64,000 nucleotides of DNA from contig NZ_VWXD01000001.1 of the NCBI RefSeq assembly GCF_011752625.1, positions 372,001 through 436,000 on the forward strand. Direction: 5' to 3'. Source of the stretch: Candidatus Pantoea formicae (GTDB taxonomy: Bacteria > Pseudomonadota > Gammaproteobacteria > Enterobacterales > Enterobacteriaceae). The position numbers were made by a program, and so were the translations under genes. Each line of letters opens with the position of its first letter. Positions within the stretch are counted from its first letter, which is position 1. Of the stretch, positions 43,400-53,591 are shown piece by piece. The notes beneath the pieces are model-generated. The model saw nothing but the letters and a program-made list of their open reading frames with translations, had not been told where the DNA came from and made no database searches.

Positions 43400-44305
43400 A
43401 TGAATGATACCGACCTAAATTTGCTTATCGCCCTGGATGCACTGCTGACTGAAGGCAGTGTCGTGGGGGCTGCGCGTCGGCTTAAGCTGAGTGAATCGGC
43501 GATGAGCCGTACCCTCGGGCGCTTACGTACCGCCACCGGCGATGCGCTGCTGGTGCGTGCTGGTCGCGCTATGGTGCTAACACCCTATGCGGAAGCGATG
43601 CGTGAGCGCACCCATAACACGCTACGTGAAGCGCGTGCGGTGCTAAGCCCCGATGCCGAAGTACTCGATCTGGCGCAACTGGATCGTCGTTTCATCCTAC
43701 GTATTAATGAAGGCTTTGTTGAAGCATTTGGCAGCAAACTTATCGCCACTGTCGCCTTGCAAGCACCTAACGTGCAGTTAATTTTCGTGGGGAAACCGGA
43801 GAAGAGCGATCGCGATCTGCGCGCAGGAAGCATCGATCTTGAGATCGGTGTACTCGGCAATATGGGACCGGAAATTCGCCTACAGGCCTTGTTCCGTGAC
43901 AAATTTGTCGGCGTGGTCCGTGCGGGACATCCCTTGGCCCAGCATGCGAATATCCGTCAACTGGCGGCATTTGGGCATATTGTCGCCTCGCGCCGGGCGG
44001 AACAGGGTGGGCCGATTCATGATGCGATAGAGCAGGCAGGATTGAGCAGAAAAGTCGTGGTGGTAGTGCCCGCCTTTTCCACGGCGGTTACACTGGCGAT
44101 TGACTCCGATTATGTCGCCCTGGTGCCGCGCTCGCTGGTTCATCACCATCCACTTCTCAAAAACAATCCATCATTAACCCATTTCGAACTGCCGTTTGCC
44201 ACGCCTGAGGTGACGGTGTCACAATTTTGGCATCCTCGTTTGGAGAATGAAGCCGCGCACTGTTGGCTACGCGGCGTGATAAAAGGAATTTGTTCAGGCA
44301 GATAA
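43400..44305 (+). CDS. LysR-family transcriptional regulator
   Basis: A 301-residue LysR regulator with DLNLLIALDALLTEGSVVGA, ESAMSRTLGRLR and VLTPYAEAMRERT. The inducer-binding domain begins at FILRINEGF. The ATG at 43400 has AGGA upstream; a longer frame from 43364 is less likely. It is divergent from the SDR gene and its 3' end overlaps the converging ABC ATPase gene by 12 bases. Confidence 0.87.
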   Translation: MNDTDLNLLIALDALLTEGSVVGAARRLKLSESAMSRTLGRLRTATGDALLVRAGRAMVLTPYAEAMRERTHNTLREARAVLSPDAEVLDLAQLDRRFILRINEGFVEAFGSKLIATVALQAPNVQLIFVGKPEKSDRDLRAGSIDLEIGVLGNMGPEIRLQALFRDKFVGVVRAGHPLAQHANIRQLAAFGHIVASRRAEQGGPIHDAIEQAGLSRKVVVVVPAFSTAVTLAIDSDYVALVPRSLVHHHPLLKNNPSLTHFELPFATPEVTVSQFWHPRLENEAAHCWLRGVIKGICSGR

Positions 44306-45334
44306 CAGGCGTGCGTTTGCTGCCTGCCAGTTCAGCGAGACGATATCGCCAATTGCACCTACCGAAGCAAGATTGCTACGCACAATGAAGCGCTCACCAT
44401 CCTGCAGAGTCACCACCAGACGCGTTTCTGAGCCCGCATAGATACGCTCGCTAATTTTGCCGTGCAGGAGTGCATCGCTGGGTGAACATAACTGGATATG
44501 TTCAGGGCGGATGACCAATGCCCCAGCCGCCATTGCGCGGCTGTTCGAGGGTAGGTCAAAAACACCCTGTGAAGTGACCAGACTGCCCTCGCGAATTTCG
44601 CCACGCAAAATGTTGGACAGACCAATAAACTCGGCCACAAAGGTTGATTCCGGCTGCTGATAGATATTCTCAGGTGTGTCAATCTGTGCAATTTTTCCCT
44701 CATTCATCAGGCAAATGCGATCCGATAGTGCCAGAGCTTCTTCCTGATCATGGGTAACGAAGATGATAGTCGCGCCGGATTCGCGGTGAATGCGTTTAAT
44801 CTCCATTTGCATGGTCTCTCGCAGCTTGCGGTCTAACGCCCCCAGCGGTTCATCCATCAAAATGACGCTCGGTTGATAGACGAGACAACGTGCCAAGGCC
44901 ACGCGCTGTTGTTGCCCACCAGACAAAGCTCGCGGGAAACGCTTCGCCGCGTGGCCTAATTCCACCATCTCTAACGCTTCTTTTACCTTACGGGCAATCT
45001 CAGCAGCAGGCATGCGGCGCATCCGCAGCGGAAAACCAACGTTCTCTTCCAGCGTCAAATGCGGGAACAGCGCGTAGTTCTGAAACACCACGCCAATGTC
45101 GCGCTGATGTACCGGTGTGCGCGTTTCGTCGCGGCCGTCAATCATCAGTTTGCCTGAGCTTGGAGCTGTTAAGCCGCTGATAATCTGCAACAGTGTGGTC
45201 TTGCCTGAGCCAGAAGGGCCGAGCAATGTTAGCAATTCACCGGTTTGCACTGCTAAATCCAGGTCTTGCAATACGCTGGTTTGACCATATGTTTTGCCGA
45301 TTTTCTCAGCCTGCAATTTGATATCTGAACGCAT
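44294..45334 (-). CDS. ABC transporter ATP-binding protein (PotA-like)
   Basis: A 346-residue import ATPase. Walker A GPSGSGKTT (about 38-46), Q-loop VFQNYALFPHL, signature LSGGQQQRVALARCL, Walker B VILMDEPLGALD and switch His in VTHDQEE are all intact. A TOBE domain follows (about 275-346). It is the last gene of the polyamine-type import operon, ten bases after the fused permease. Start at 45334 with AAGGA upstream. Confidence 0.9.
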   Translation of the reverse strand: MRSDIKLQAEKIGKTYGQTSVLQDLDLAVQTGELLTLLGPSGSGKTTLLQIISGLTAPSSGKLMIDGRDETRTPVHQRDIGVVFQNYALFPHLTLEENVGFPLRMRRMPAAEIARKVKEALEMVELGHAAKRFPRALSGGQQQRVALARCLVYQPSVILMDEPLGALDRKLRETMQMEIKRIHRESGATIIFVTHDQEEALALSDRICLMNEGKIAQIDTPENIYQQPESTFVAEFIGLSNILRGEIREGSLVTSQGVFDLPSNSRAMAAGALVIRPEHIQLCSPSDALLHGKISERIYAGSETRLVVTLQDGERFIVRSNLASVGAIGDIVSLNWQAANARLLSA

Positions 45335-45344
45335 GATGGATTCC

Positions 45345-47108
45345 TTACAAGGCTTCAGCTTTAAGGCGCGAGCGCTCAGCCACAATAAATAACAGTGTCA
45401 CAATGGTGAGGATAATTACCGAAGCAGCAGCAAGCGTTGGCGTGACCGAAAGTAGTACGTCGTCCCACATCTGTTTTGGCAGTGTCTGCTTAACGCCACC
45501 GCCAACAAACAGCGCCACGGTTAACTCTTCAAACGAGTTGAGGAAACCGAAAATAAAAGCCGCGACCATACTGCTTTTGATCAGTGGTAGCGTAATCTCC
45601 CAAATCACTCGTAGCCGGCTAGCGCCTAATGTTCCCGCTGCCTGGTCAAGTCGCCAGTCGTAATTTTTAAACGTGGTCAAAATGATGATAAACACCACTG
45701 GAATAGCCATAACGGTATGGCCAAGTATGATGCCAAGGTTGCTGCCGACTAGACCGAAATTGGCAAACAAATAGAAAAGTGCAACTGCAGTGACGATGTT
45801 TGGCACAATCATGGGTAGCAAGAATGTCATGACAACCAGACTACCGCTTTTCCCCTGATGGCGAGCAAGCCCAAAGGCGGCGGTTGTGGCAATCAGCACC
45901 GCTAACACGCCAGTGATGAGGGCAATACCAAAGGAGCGGGCGGTCGCACCGGTCCAAATTGGAGATTCCAGGTAAGTTTGCATCCAACGCAGTGAAAAGC
46001 CTGGGGGTGGGAATTGCAGGAAGCTTGAACTGCTAAACGCCATTGGTAAGAAAGAGACGACGGGCAAGATAAGCACAGCAATGATCAGTATGCTGAACAG
46101 CGCCAACAACCAGCCAAAACGTGGTTTGCCGGGGATCAGACCCAATACTGAGGCAAGCACATCACTAATACGTGCCAGCATGGCAATCAAAGCGTAGCCA
46201 ATCGCACGAATGTGTGGGTTGCTGGCATGGCCTTCGCCACCAGCAATCGAGGACATACCGAACAACTTGTCGTAGCAAAAACAGACCAGCAGCGTTACCA
46301 CCAGCAGTAGCATGGCGATTGCGCCAGCCAAACGCCAGTTTAGCAACTGTTGTACTTGAGTAATTAATAGTTGACCTATCACTGAGTCTTGCGGGCTTCC
46401 AAGTAGTGCAGGGGTAATGAAGAAGCCCAGAGAACCAATGAAAATGAGCAAGCAGGCTGCGACTAATCCCGGCATGGATAGCGGGAAGAAAATACGCCAG
46501 AACGCTTGAGCGCGTGAGGCACCTAACGTGTGACTGGCGGGCATTAAACGGTGATCAATGCTGGTCATGGTAGGTAGCATGGTGATGATCGCCAGCGGCA
46601 GCATGCTATGGACCATGGCGAAAACGACTACTCCGCGTGTATAGAGCACGTTCAATGGTTGATCCGCACCCAACCCCATTAAAATCTCCGATAAAATTCC
46701 ACGTCGGGAAAGAAGCACCATCCACGCGAAATTCTTCAGCAGAGCACTCGTCCAGAATGGTAATAAGATCAGCCACATCAGGCGACGACGTGCGTTTTCC
46801 CCGCACTGTGCCAGCCAGTAAGCGACCGGATAGGCGATGAGTAAACAGACCAAGGTTGTTTGCAGTGCAATGATGAAAGTGTTGATTGTTACCTTGACGT
46901 AAATGCCGGCGCCAAACATCTGACTCCACACGTCCAATGATAAATGCCCCTCGCTGTCCTGGAAGCTCAGCAGCATTAATTTCAGTGTGGGCCAGGCAAG
47001 AAAGATGGCCAGAAACAGCAAACCTGGTGCGGTCAGCCATAGTGGGTGCAGCGCAAGGCGCTTGTGCTCAGTTTTGTTACTGGACTTTGATGTAGCAAAT
47101 TCACTCAA
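45345..47108 (-). CDS. Fused double ABC permease (PotB-PotC type)
   Basis: A 587-residue inner-membrane protein that carries both permeases of a spermidine/putrescine-type importer in one chain. Each half ends its membrane domain with an EAA-type loop, HTLGASRAQAFWRIFFPLSM in the first and GTLGASRLRVIWEITLPL in the second. The linker (about 280-330) joins PotB-like and PotC-like halves. Usually these are separate genes. The start is a TTG with a strong GGAGGA seven bases upstream; no ATG lies close by. Confidence 0.88.
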   Translation of the reverse strand: MSEFATSKSSNKTEHKRLALHPLWLTAPGLLFLAIFLAWPTLKLMLLSFQDSEGHLSLDVWSQMFGAGIYVKVTINTFIIALQTTLVCLLIAYPVAYWLAQCGENARRRLMWLILLPFWTSALLKNFAWMVLLSRRGILSEILMGLGADQPLNVLYTRGVVVFAMVHSMLPLAIITMLPTMTSIDHRLMPASHTLGASRAQAFWRIFFPLSMPGLVAACLLIFIGSLGFFITPALLGSPQDSVIGQLLITQVQQLLNWRLAGAIAMLLLVVTLLVCFCYDKLFGMSSIAGGEGHASNPHIRAIGYALIAMLARISDVLASVLGLIPGKPRFGWLLALFSILIIAVLILPVVSFLPMAFSSSSFLQFPPPGFSLRWMQTYLESPIWTGATARSFGIALITGVLAVLIATTAAFGLARHQGKSGSLVVMTFLLPMIVPNIVTAVALFYLFANFGLVGSNLGIILGHTVMAIPVVFIIILTTFKNYDWRLDQAAGTLGASRLRVIWEITLPLIKSSMVAAFIFGFLNSFEELTVALFVGGGVKQTLPKQMWDDVLLSVTPTLAAASVIILTIVTLLFIVAERSRLKAEAL

Positions 47109-47151
47109 AAAGAAATCCTCCAGCGAGAGAGGGCCGAAGCCCCCTTGCGGA

Positions 47152-48252
47152 TCAACTCATTACCCATTTTTCGAAGCGTTCTGTCAGTGCTAACTGATTT
47201 TCACCCCAGTAATCTGCGCCCAGTAGTGCTAGCTGACCAATATGATCAGGCGCGGTTGGTAGCAATGTGGCTTTCTTCTTATCAATGAAATCGTAGGCTT
47301 TCACGTTGGTTGGACCACAAGCCAAATCCTCGGTAAACACTGACTGGCGTTTGGCATCCATACAGAATTGAATGAACTTACGTGCGGCCTCGACTTTCGG
47401 GCTACCATGCGGAATGGTGAACCCATCAATGTTATAAAGCCCCTGATCCCAGGCGATAGCGGCTGGCGTGCCAGCATCAATTGCTGTTTGCGCGCGAGAG
47501 CTCCAGATACTCAGCATATCCAGTTCGCCGCTCTGCAATAATTGTGTAGCCTGAGCACCGCCCGTCCACCACACATCAATGCTTTTGCGGATTTTATCGA
47601 GGCTGCGGAATGCACGATCTACATCGAGTGGGTAGAGATGTTTGGGATCAACGCCATCTGCCATCAACGCGACTTCCAGCGTGCAGATTGGACTACGCCA
47701 CAGCCCGCGACGCCCTTTGAATTTCTCGGTATTCCAGAAGTCAACCCAATTCTTCGGCGTTTTATCCCCAGAGAAAGCATCGAGGCGATAGCCCAGCGCC
47801 AGCGCGAAGATACTCACGCCGCCAAACTGTTTGGTTATCGAGCCTTTTACGTAATTCTCAGGGTCTGGCACGGTAACGTTGATATCTTCTAAATACGGTT
47901 TGCCGAGTTTGTTGAGACGCACCAGATGTTCTGGGTTAAGCAGCGCGACATCGAACAGATAGTTTTTGGTATCAACCATCATCTGGAACTGTGGCACGGG
48001 ATCGGGACCGAGCACGGTATTGATGATTTTAATGCCCGTCGCCTCTTCAAACGGTTTATAAAATGCTTTGCTGAAGCCAGTGCCATAAGGACCGCCGACA
48101 TCCGCCACCGTCAAGGTGGTGACCTCAGCTGCCTGCGCCGTGCGTGATGACATCAGCAAGGGTGCAACCGAAGCCACCGCCGCCGCACTCAGGCCGAGTT
48201 TCAGCGCATCACGGCGCGTGTACTTGCCTTTATTCTCAGTCAGTTTACTCAT
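47152..48252 (-). CDS. Extracellular solute-binding protein with Tat signal
   Basis: A 366-residue periplasmic binding protein of the spermidine/putrescine (SBP_bac_8) type. The leader has TRRDALKLG, a twin-arginine motif, with cleavage near AQAAE (about 40), so it is exported folded by Tat. The body contains PFEEATGIKIINTVLG, WVDFWNTEKFKGRRGLWRSP and IPHGSPKVEAARKFIQFCMD. The ATG at 48252 has AGAGGG upstream. It defines the specificity of the ABC importer in this operon; a nitrogenous cation-like ligand is likely. Confidence 0.87.
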   Translation of the reverse strand: MSKLTENKGKYTRRDALKLGLSAAAVASVAPLLMSSRTAQAAEVTTLTVADVGGPYGTGFSKAFYKPFEEATGIKIINTVLGPDPVPQFQMMVDTKNYLFDVALLNPEHLVRLNKLGKPYLEDINVTVPDPENYVKGSITKQFGGVSIFALALGYRLDAFSGDKTPKNWVDFWNTEKFKGRRGLWRSPICTLEVALMADGVDPKHLYPLDVDRAFRSLDKIRKSIDVWWTGGAQATQLLQSGELDMLSIWSSRAQTAIDAGTPAAIAWDQGLYNIDGFTIPHGSPKVEAARKFIQFCMDAKRQSVFTEDLACGPTNVKAYDFIDKKKATLLPTAPDHIGQLALLGADYWGENQLALTERFEKWVMS

Positions 48253-48324
48253 TAGAACCCTCTGCATAGCCTTGTTTTTATAAGATGCCCGTCTTAAAGC
48301 GGGCGATTACCTGGTGTTGGTGCA

Positions 48325-50691
48325 TTATTCGGTTTCTGCCTTAAGCGTGGCTGCATTCACTTCTGTGATCAGCTGATCAATCGCCTGTTGACCAAAGCGT
48401 TGACGGAAGCGACGGTCAAAGGTGGTAACAAAGCCAACAAAGGAGTTGGTGCAGTGTTCCAGCATACGGTCAGCATCCTCTGGAGAAATCGACAGCTGCT
48501 GTTGCAGGAACAGATTGAAGTGATGACGTGCAATCGGGTTTTCCAGAATAAAGATCGGTTGGGTGTCGCGAGCAATCAGACGATGCCGTGCCACTTTGTT
48601 CAGCGCAGTGACGCTAATTTTCAACGGCAAGTCGCGCGAATGTCCGCCTATGCAAAGATCAATTTCACCCTCTTCTAACACCCACTGCTGACGTGCGGTG
48701 TCGTAATAGCGGAGGTCATCAACCGGCAACGTCAAACTGATGCGGCGAGATTCACCAGGTTGCAGCTCGGTTTTGCTAAAAGCACGTAGTTCTTGTAACG
48801 GACGTTTCTGGCGTGAATGGCGATAATGGCTGTAAAGCTGACTGATCTCTTTACCCGCGGTGTTGCCCGTGTTGGTTAGAGTGAAACTCACGGTCAGTGA
48901 ATCGCCGGATTTGACGTTTTCGCGATCCACCTTGATATCGCTATAGGCGAAAGTCGTGTAGCTCAGGCCAAAACCAAATGGGAATAGCGGTGTGAGGTGG
49001 CGCACGTCATACCAACGATAACCGACAAAAATCCCTTCACTGTACAAATGGCGACCGTTCTCACCCGGATAGCTGTGCCAACCTGGAATATCTTCGATCT
49101 GTTGCGGGAAGGTGACGGTCAATTTGCCACTCGGATTAACTTCGCCAAACAATACATCTGCTAATCCACCGCCCATCGCCTGACCGGCATAAAAGGTTTC
49201 AACGACCGCCGCAACCTGATCCAGCCAAGGCATCACCACTGCATCCGGGTTAGCGAGTACCACGATAACGTTGTTGTTCACCGCAGCCAGTGCGCTAATG
49301 AGTTCATCCTGGCCTGCTTGCAGATTAAGCGTGCGACGATCTGAACCTTCACCGTCATAACCATCTTCGCTGTTAGCAAAAACAATGACACGGTCAGCTT
49401 CACGCGCTGCAGCGCAGGCTTCATCGCGCAACACCTTGTGCAAGTTGGCGTCTGTCGAATCACCGCGATTCCAACTAAGTTGGATTCCTTCTGCCAGTTT
49501 TTCCATTTCATTCCATGGAATATCGACCTGCGTTGGCAGTGTGGTTGCACAACCGGAACCCTGTATTACTGGTGTTTTTGCACCTTCCCCGACGACGAGT
49601 ACATGTTCACCACTGTGGCATTTAAGTGGCAGAGCGTGACGATCGTTTTTCAACAGCACGATAGATTCTGCGACCATACGACGTGCCAGCGCGTGATGCA
49701 CAGCGTGATCAACAGTGGTCTCTCGCTTCTCGCCTTGAATCGCGCGCTTCACCATCTCCAGCACGCGTACTGCTGAGGTCTCAGCCTGACCACGCGGCAC
49801 GTCACCGCGTTCAATTGCGGCTGCCAGCGCCACTTTACGGGTTTCGCTCTCCGGCATATCGAGATCGTTTCCTGCCAGTAACGACTGCGGACGATTTTTG
49901 ATGCCATGCCAGTCAGCGACTACCACACCATCAAAGCCCCAATCATGACGAAGCACCTCGGTAAGTAACCAGCTGTGTTCAGCCGTTTGCGTGCCATTCA
50001 AGCGATTATAGGAACTCATCACTGTCCATGGACGGGACTGCTTAATCGCCCGCTCAAAGCCGCGTAAATAGATTTCACGCAGCGCGCGCTCGTCTACCAG
50101 CGAATCCATGCTCGTGCGCTCAATCTCCGAATTGTTGCAGGCGAAGTGTTTCAGTGACGAACCCACACCTTGCTGCTGCAAGCCATTAATCACACCCGTG
50201 GCGATTTCACCAGAGATCAGCGGGTCTTCAGAATAGTATTCGTAGCTGCGGCCCCCCAGTGGCGTGCGGCGGATATTGATGCCAGGGCCCAGCAGCAGAT
50301 GCACGCCCATCATTTGGCACTCTTGACCCAAGGCATCACCAAGCGTCAGCGCCAGCTCAGCATCCCAGCTACAGGCAAAGCTTGAACCATTTGGAAAGCA
50401 GGTCGCGGGTTTCATGGTACCCCAGGCCACTTCGACATCTTTCGCACGCTGGTTTACGACATTGAGGAAGCCAGCAAAATCTTGCCCGCCTTTTTCATCG
50501 CCGTCGATCTGCTGGATGGAGTAACGCACCCCGTATGTGCCGTCCGTCATCACCATGCGTGGGATGCCTAAACGTTCATTTGACTCTGTTTTCCACATGC
50601 CATGCCCGCTGAGAATATCGCTCAATTCAGCGGGTGACATGGCTTTAGCCAGAGAGAGAAACTCTCCGTTTTCGAACAGGTTTGCAGGCAT
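48325..50691 (-). CDS. GH3 beta-glucosidase, cytoplasmic
   Basis: A 788-residue glycoside hydrolase family 3 enzyme. It has the N-terminal TIM barrel with LLLGPGINIRRTPLGGRSYEY near 132-153 (shown in parts), KHFACNN, and the nucleophile in VVVADWHG (Asp260). The alpha/beta sandwich follows (about 340-560), then a fibronectin-III-like domain (about 600-690). There is no signal peptide, so it acts inside the cell, after import. The ATG at 50691 gives a normal N-terminus (PANLFENGEFLSLA); the frame extends upstream to 50775 without ribosome site. First gene of an operon with the ABC importer. Confidence 0.9.
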   Translation of the reverse strand: MPANLFENGEFLSLAKAMSPAELSDILSGHGMWKTESNERLGIPRMVMTDGTYGVRYSIQQIDGDEKGGQDFAGFLNVVNQRAKDVEVAWGTMKPATCFPNGSSFACSWDAELALTLGDALGQECQMMGVHLLLGPGINIRRTPLGGRSYEYYSEDPLISGEIATGVINGLQQQGVGSSLKHFACNNSEIERTSMDSLVDERALREIYLRGFERAIKQSRPWTVMSSYNRLNGTQTAEHSWLLTEVLRHDWGFDGVVVADWHGIKNRPQSLLAGNDLDMPESETRKVALAAAIERGDVPRGQAETSAVRVLEMVKRAIQGEKRETTVDHAVHHALARRMVAESIVLLKNDRHALPLKCHSGEHVLVVGEGAKTPVIQGSGCATTLPTQVDIPWNEMEKLAEGIQLSWNRGDSTDANLHKVLRDEACAAAREADRVIVFANSEDGYDGEGSDRRTLNLQAGQDELISALAAVNNNVIVVLANPDAVVMPWLDQVAAVVETFYAGQAMGGGLADVLFGEVNPSGKLTVTFPQQIEDIPGWHSYPGENGRHLYSEGIFVGYRWYDVRHLTPLFPFGFGLSYTTFAYSDIKVDRENVKSGDSLTVSFTLTNTGNTAGKEISQLYSHYRHSRQKRPLQELRAFSKTELQPGESRRISLTLPVDDLRYYDTARQQWVLEEGEIDLCIGGHSRDLPLKISVTALNKVARHRLIARDTQPIFILENPIARHHFNLFLQQQLSISPEDADRMLEHCTNSFVGFVTTFDRRFRQRFGQQAIDQLITEVNAATLKAETE

Positions 50692-51174
50692 TATTGTTAT
50701 TCCACAGTAAGAAGGATGTGACCGACTGTTATTAGGATGTCGGACACTATGGCGGCAGTAGAGAGCACGAGGCAATTATTAAATTGTTGGCCTTTAAATT
50801 AAAAAAAACTATTCAATAAAGAATGGCGAATAATTTCCTCAAGAAAAGGTCCTATTATCTTGCCAGGAATGCGCTTGAAATAAATGGCACGCACCTTAGG
50901 TGTGCAGTCACTGCATTGAAATTGAACATCGCGTGCTAAGTTAGTGCAATGATGTGATGTGGATCGCGTAAGTGAGAGGAAAGAGATTATCGCTGGATAA
51001 TCAACTTCAACAGCAAGTTTAATCTCACTCTTTATAAATACCGCCTTGAGAATGGCTTGATGGCTTTGTTGTTATCAGGATCACACTGTGTGGCATAGCG
51101 CTTGCTTAATGAATGTTGATTAGCATAAAGCTAATCAACACTTTCATCAGGCAATAAATTAACAATGGTTGAAC
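50692..51174. promoter_or_regulatory. Divergent regulatory region between beta-glucosidase operon and LysR
   Basis: A 483-base spacer without genes. It contains a perfect 11-bp inverted repeat TGTTGATTAGC (51114-51124) and GCTAATCAACA (51130-51140), 35 bases before the LysR start, and CACACTGTGTG (51082-51092), a near-palindrome. These are candidates for the LysR operator and an additional control site. Positions 50776-51060 are AT-rich with no clear signal. Confidence 0.55.
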
Positions 51175-52092
51175 ATGACGCACTTCACTTTAAAACAGCT
51201 TAAGTATTTCGTCACCGTGGTGGAAACTGAAAGCATCGCTGAGGCTTCACGCGAGTTGCATATCGCTCAACCGTCGATTTCAGTGGCGATTAAAAATTTG
51301 GAAGACGCCTTCGAACAACAACTTTTTATTCGTCACCACGCGCAGGGTGTGTCGCTTACGTCCAGTGGGCGACGTTTCTATGAAAAAGCGCGTGAACTAC
51401 TGCGGTTATCTTATGAGTTTGAGCAAAGTTCGCGTGCTGACAATGAACTGGTATGCGGCACTGTCGCGGTTGGCTGCTATGAATCTGCAGCACCGCTCTA
51501 TATGCCGCGCTTGATAGCTGGTTTCAAAAAGCTCTATCCAGAGATCACTATCCAACTGTATGACGGTGAGCAGCATGAATTGATGCATGGACTACATCGT
51601 GGGCGATTTGATGTGGCATTTCTCTATGACCTTGAGTTGGATAACGTCATCAAAAAAGAGCCGCTTAATGCGCCACACAAGCCCTACGCGTTATTACCCG
51701 CCGCACATCCGCTAGCGCAAAAAAGTAAAGTCACGCTTCAGGAACTGGCGCGTGAGCCCATGATTTTGCTTGATGCAGTACCGAGCAAAAACTATTTCAT
51801 CAGCATTTTTAAAGAGAATGGTTACCATCCTGAAGTCGCATACAGCTCACCGTCGATTGAAATGGTGCGCTGCATGGTGGGGCAAGGGTTAGGTTTTTCG
51901 GTGCTGGTCACCCGCCCTTGTTCTGATGTCACATATGACGGTCAGCGGCTGGTTCAGCTGGATATTGTGGATGACATGGCTGCTTCAACCTTAATTATGG
52001 CCTATCTGCAAAATAACGAGCCGACGCGTCCAACGCGGCTTTTTATGGATTATTGTCGCAGCTTAGAATTAACGCCAATGTCCATGATTTGA
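51175..52092 (+). CDS. LysR-family transcriptional regulator of the catabolic locus
   Basis: A 305-residue LysR regulator with HFTLKQLKYFVTVVETESIA, EASRELHIAQPSISVAIKNL, LFIRHHAQGVSLTSSG; the CynR/CbbR-like opening is typical of regulators of nitrogen or aromatic catabolism. It lies between the leftward beta-glucosidase/ABC operon and the rightward FMO operon. It is likely to control both. The ATG at 51175 is not preceded by a good ribosome-binding site; an in-frame TTG is six bases upstream. Confidence 0.87.
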   Translation: MTHFTLKQLKYFVTVVETESIAEASRELHIAQPSISVAIKNLEDAFEQQLFIRHHAQGVSLTSSGRRFYEKARELLRLSYEFEQSSRADNELVCGTVAVGCYESAAPLYMPRLIAGFKKLYPEITIQLYDGEQHELMHGLHRGRFDVAFLYDLELDNVIKKEPLNAPHKPYALLPAAHPLAQKSKVTLQELAREPMILLDAVPSKNYFISIFKENGYHPEVAYSSPSIEMVRCMVGQGLGFSVLVTRPCSDVTYDGQRLVQLDIVDDMAASTLIMAYLQNNEPTRPTRLFMDYCRSLELTPMSMI

Positions 52093-52311
52093 TGATTTAA
52101 AATTGTTGAAAAAGTGATTTTTCGGATGCATTCCACTGTTAACAGGAAGCTCCTCACCTTAGTCGTAATATTTATCTTTATTCTCAAACCCTATTTATTT
52201 TCTATTCAGACGCCAGATTTATAATATTTTACCGTTTTCATCCGCTCCAATATTCTTAAACACTTCTTAATGAGTGAAGTCCTGGCGCAATGCAGGACGA
52301 AGGACGTTGAA

Positions 52312-53577
52312 ATGACAACATCAGTGACTGAAACAGATACGCTAATAGTTGGCGCGGGCCAGGCTGGAGTCGCCATGAGCGAACACCTGACGCGCCTTGG
52401 TATTCCACATGTGGTCGTGGAAAAAAATCGCATTGCTGAGTCTTGGCGCAGCCGCCGTTGGGATTCACTGGTTGCTAACGGTCCAGCCTGGCATGACCGT
52501 TTCCCTGGCATGGAATTTCCTGGTTGCTCGCCTGACAGCTTTGTCGGCAAGGAGCAGGTGGCTGATTACTTCGCCACCTATGCTGAAAAATATCAGGTGC
52601 CTGTGCGCACTGGTGTAGAAGTGTTGAGCGCAGAGCGCAATGTCGGCCATGCTGGATTCCGTGTGCAAACCTCTGCAGGCGTGTTCAACGTGCAGCGTAT
52701 TGTGGCTGCGACTGGGCCGTTCCAGCGTCCGGTGATCCCGCCGATTGCGCCCCAGAACAGCGCACTGTTGCAGATGCACTCTGCCGACTATAAAAATCCT
52801 CAGCAACTTCCACAAGGTGGGGTACTGGTAGTGGGCGCAGGTTCTTCTGGCGTACAGATTGCTGACGAATTGCAGCGTGCAGGTAAGGATGTTTGGCTCT
52901 CCGTAGGCGCACACGATCGGCCACCGCGCGCTTATCGCAACCGAGATTTTTGCTGGTGGCTTGGTGTTCTGGGTTTATGGGATGCTGCTGCGAATCAGCC
53001 GGGTAAAGAACACGTCACCATTGCTGTGAGCGGTGCGCGCGGCGGTCACACTGTAGATTTTCGCCATTTGGCGAAGCAGGGTGTGAATCTGGTTGGGTTG
53101 ACACAAAGTTTTAGCGAAAACTGCGTGTCATTCCGTGACGACCTTGCTTTTAACATAGCCAACGGCGATGCCAATTATCTGTCGCTGCTGGATGCCGCTG
53201 ATGCTTACATTGAACGCAATGGCCTCGATTTGCCACCCGAACCTCAGGCCCGTGAGTTCTTGCCTGACCCGGCTTGCATCACTGATCCCATATTGTCACT
53301 CAATTTCGCTGAGGCGGGGATTACCAGCATTATCTGGGCGACCGGATACGTGGCAGATTACAGCTGGCTGAAAGTCAATGCATTCAACGAACAGCAGCGT
53401 CCGCAGCACCATCGTGGAGTTTCTAGCGAACCGGGCGTCTATTTTCTCGGCTTACCTTGGTTATCACGTCGCGGATCGACTTTTATCTGGGGGGTGTGGC
53501 ATGACGCTAAATTTATCGCCGATCAGATCGCCATTCAGCGCCAATATCAGCAGTACCAAACTTCGGACGACCTTTAA
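52312..53577 (+). CDS. Flavin-containing monooxygenase (FMO/CzcO-type)
   Basis: A 421-residue FAD/NADPH monooxygenase. FAD motif GAGQAG (about 14-19), FMO fingerprint MHSADYKNP, NADPH motif GAGSSG (about 180), and the C-terminal ATGYVADYSWL are visible. These enzymes oxygenate soft nucleophiles (amines, sulfides) or ketones; the closest named relatives that I can recall are CzcO and YUCCA-type FMOs. The ATG at 52312 has AAGGA upstream. First gene of a four-gene operon with RidA, DUF1028 and an M20 deacylase. Confidence 0.87.
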   Translation: MTTSVTETDTLIVGAGQAGVAMSEHLTRLGIPHVVVEKNRIAESWRSRRWDSLVANGPAWHDRFPGMEFPGCSPDSFVGKEQVADYFATYAEKYQVPVRTGVEVLSAERNVGHAGFRVQTSAGVFNVQRIVAATGPFQRPVIPPIAPQNSALLQMHSADYKNPQQLPQGGVLVVGAGSSGVQIADELQRAGKDVWLSVGAHDRPPRAYRNRDFCWWLGVLGLWDAAANQPGKEHVTIAVSGARGGHTVDFRHLAKQGVNLVGLTQSFSENCVSFRDDLAFNIANGDANYLSLLDAADAYIERNGLDLPPEPQAREFLPDPACITDPILSLNFAEAGITSIIWATGYVADYSWLKVNAFNEQQRPQHHRGVSSEPGVYFLGLPWLSRRGSTFIWGVWHDAKFIADQIAIQRQYQQYQTSDDL

Positions 53578-53591
53578 TTTACGGAGCCACT

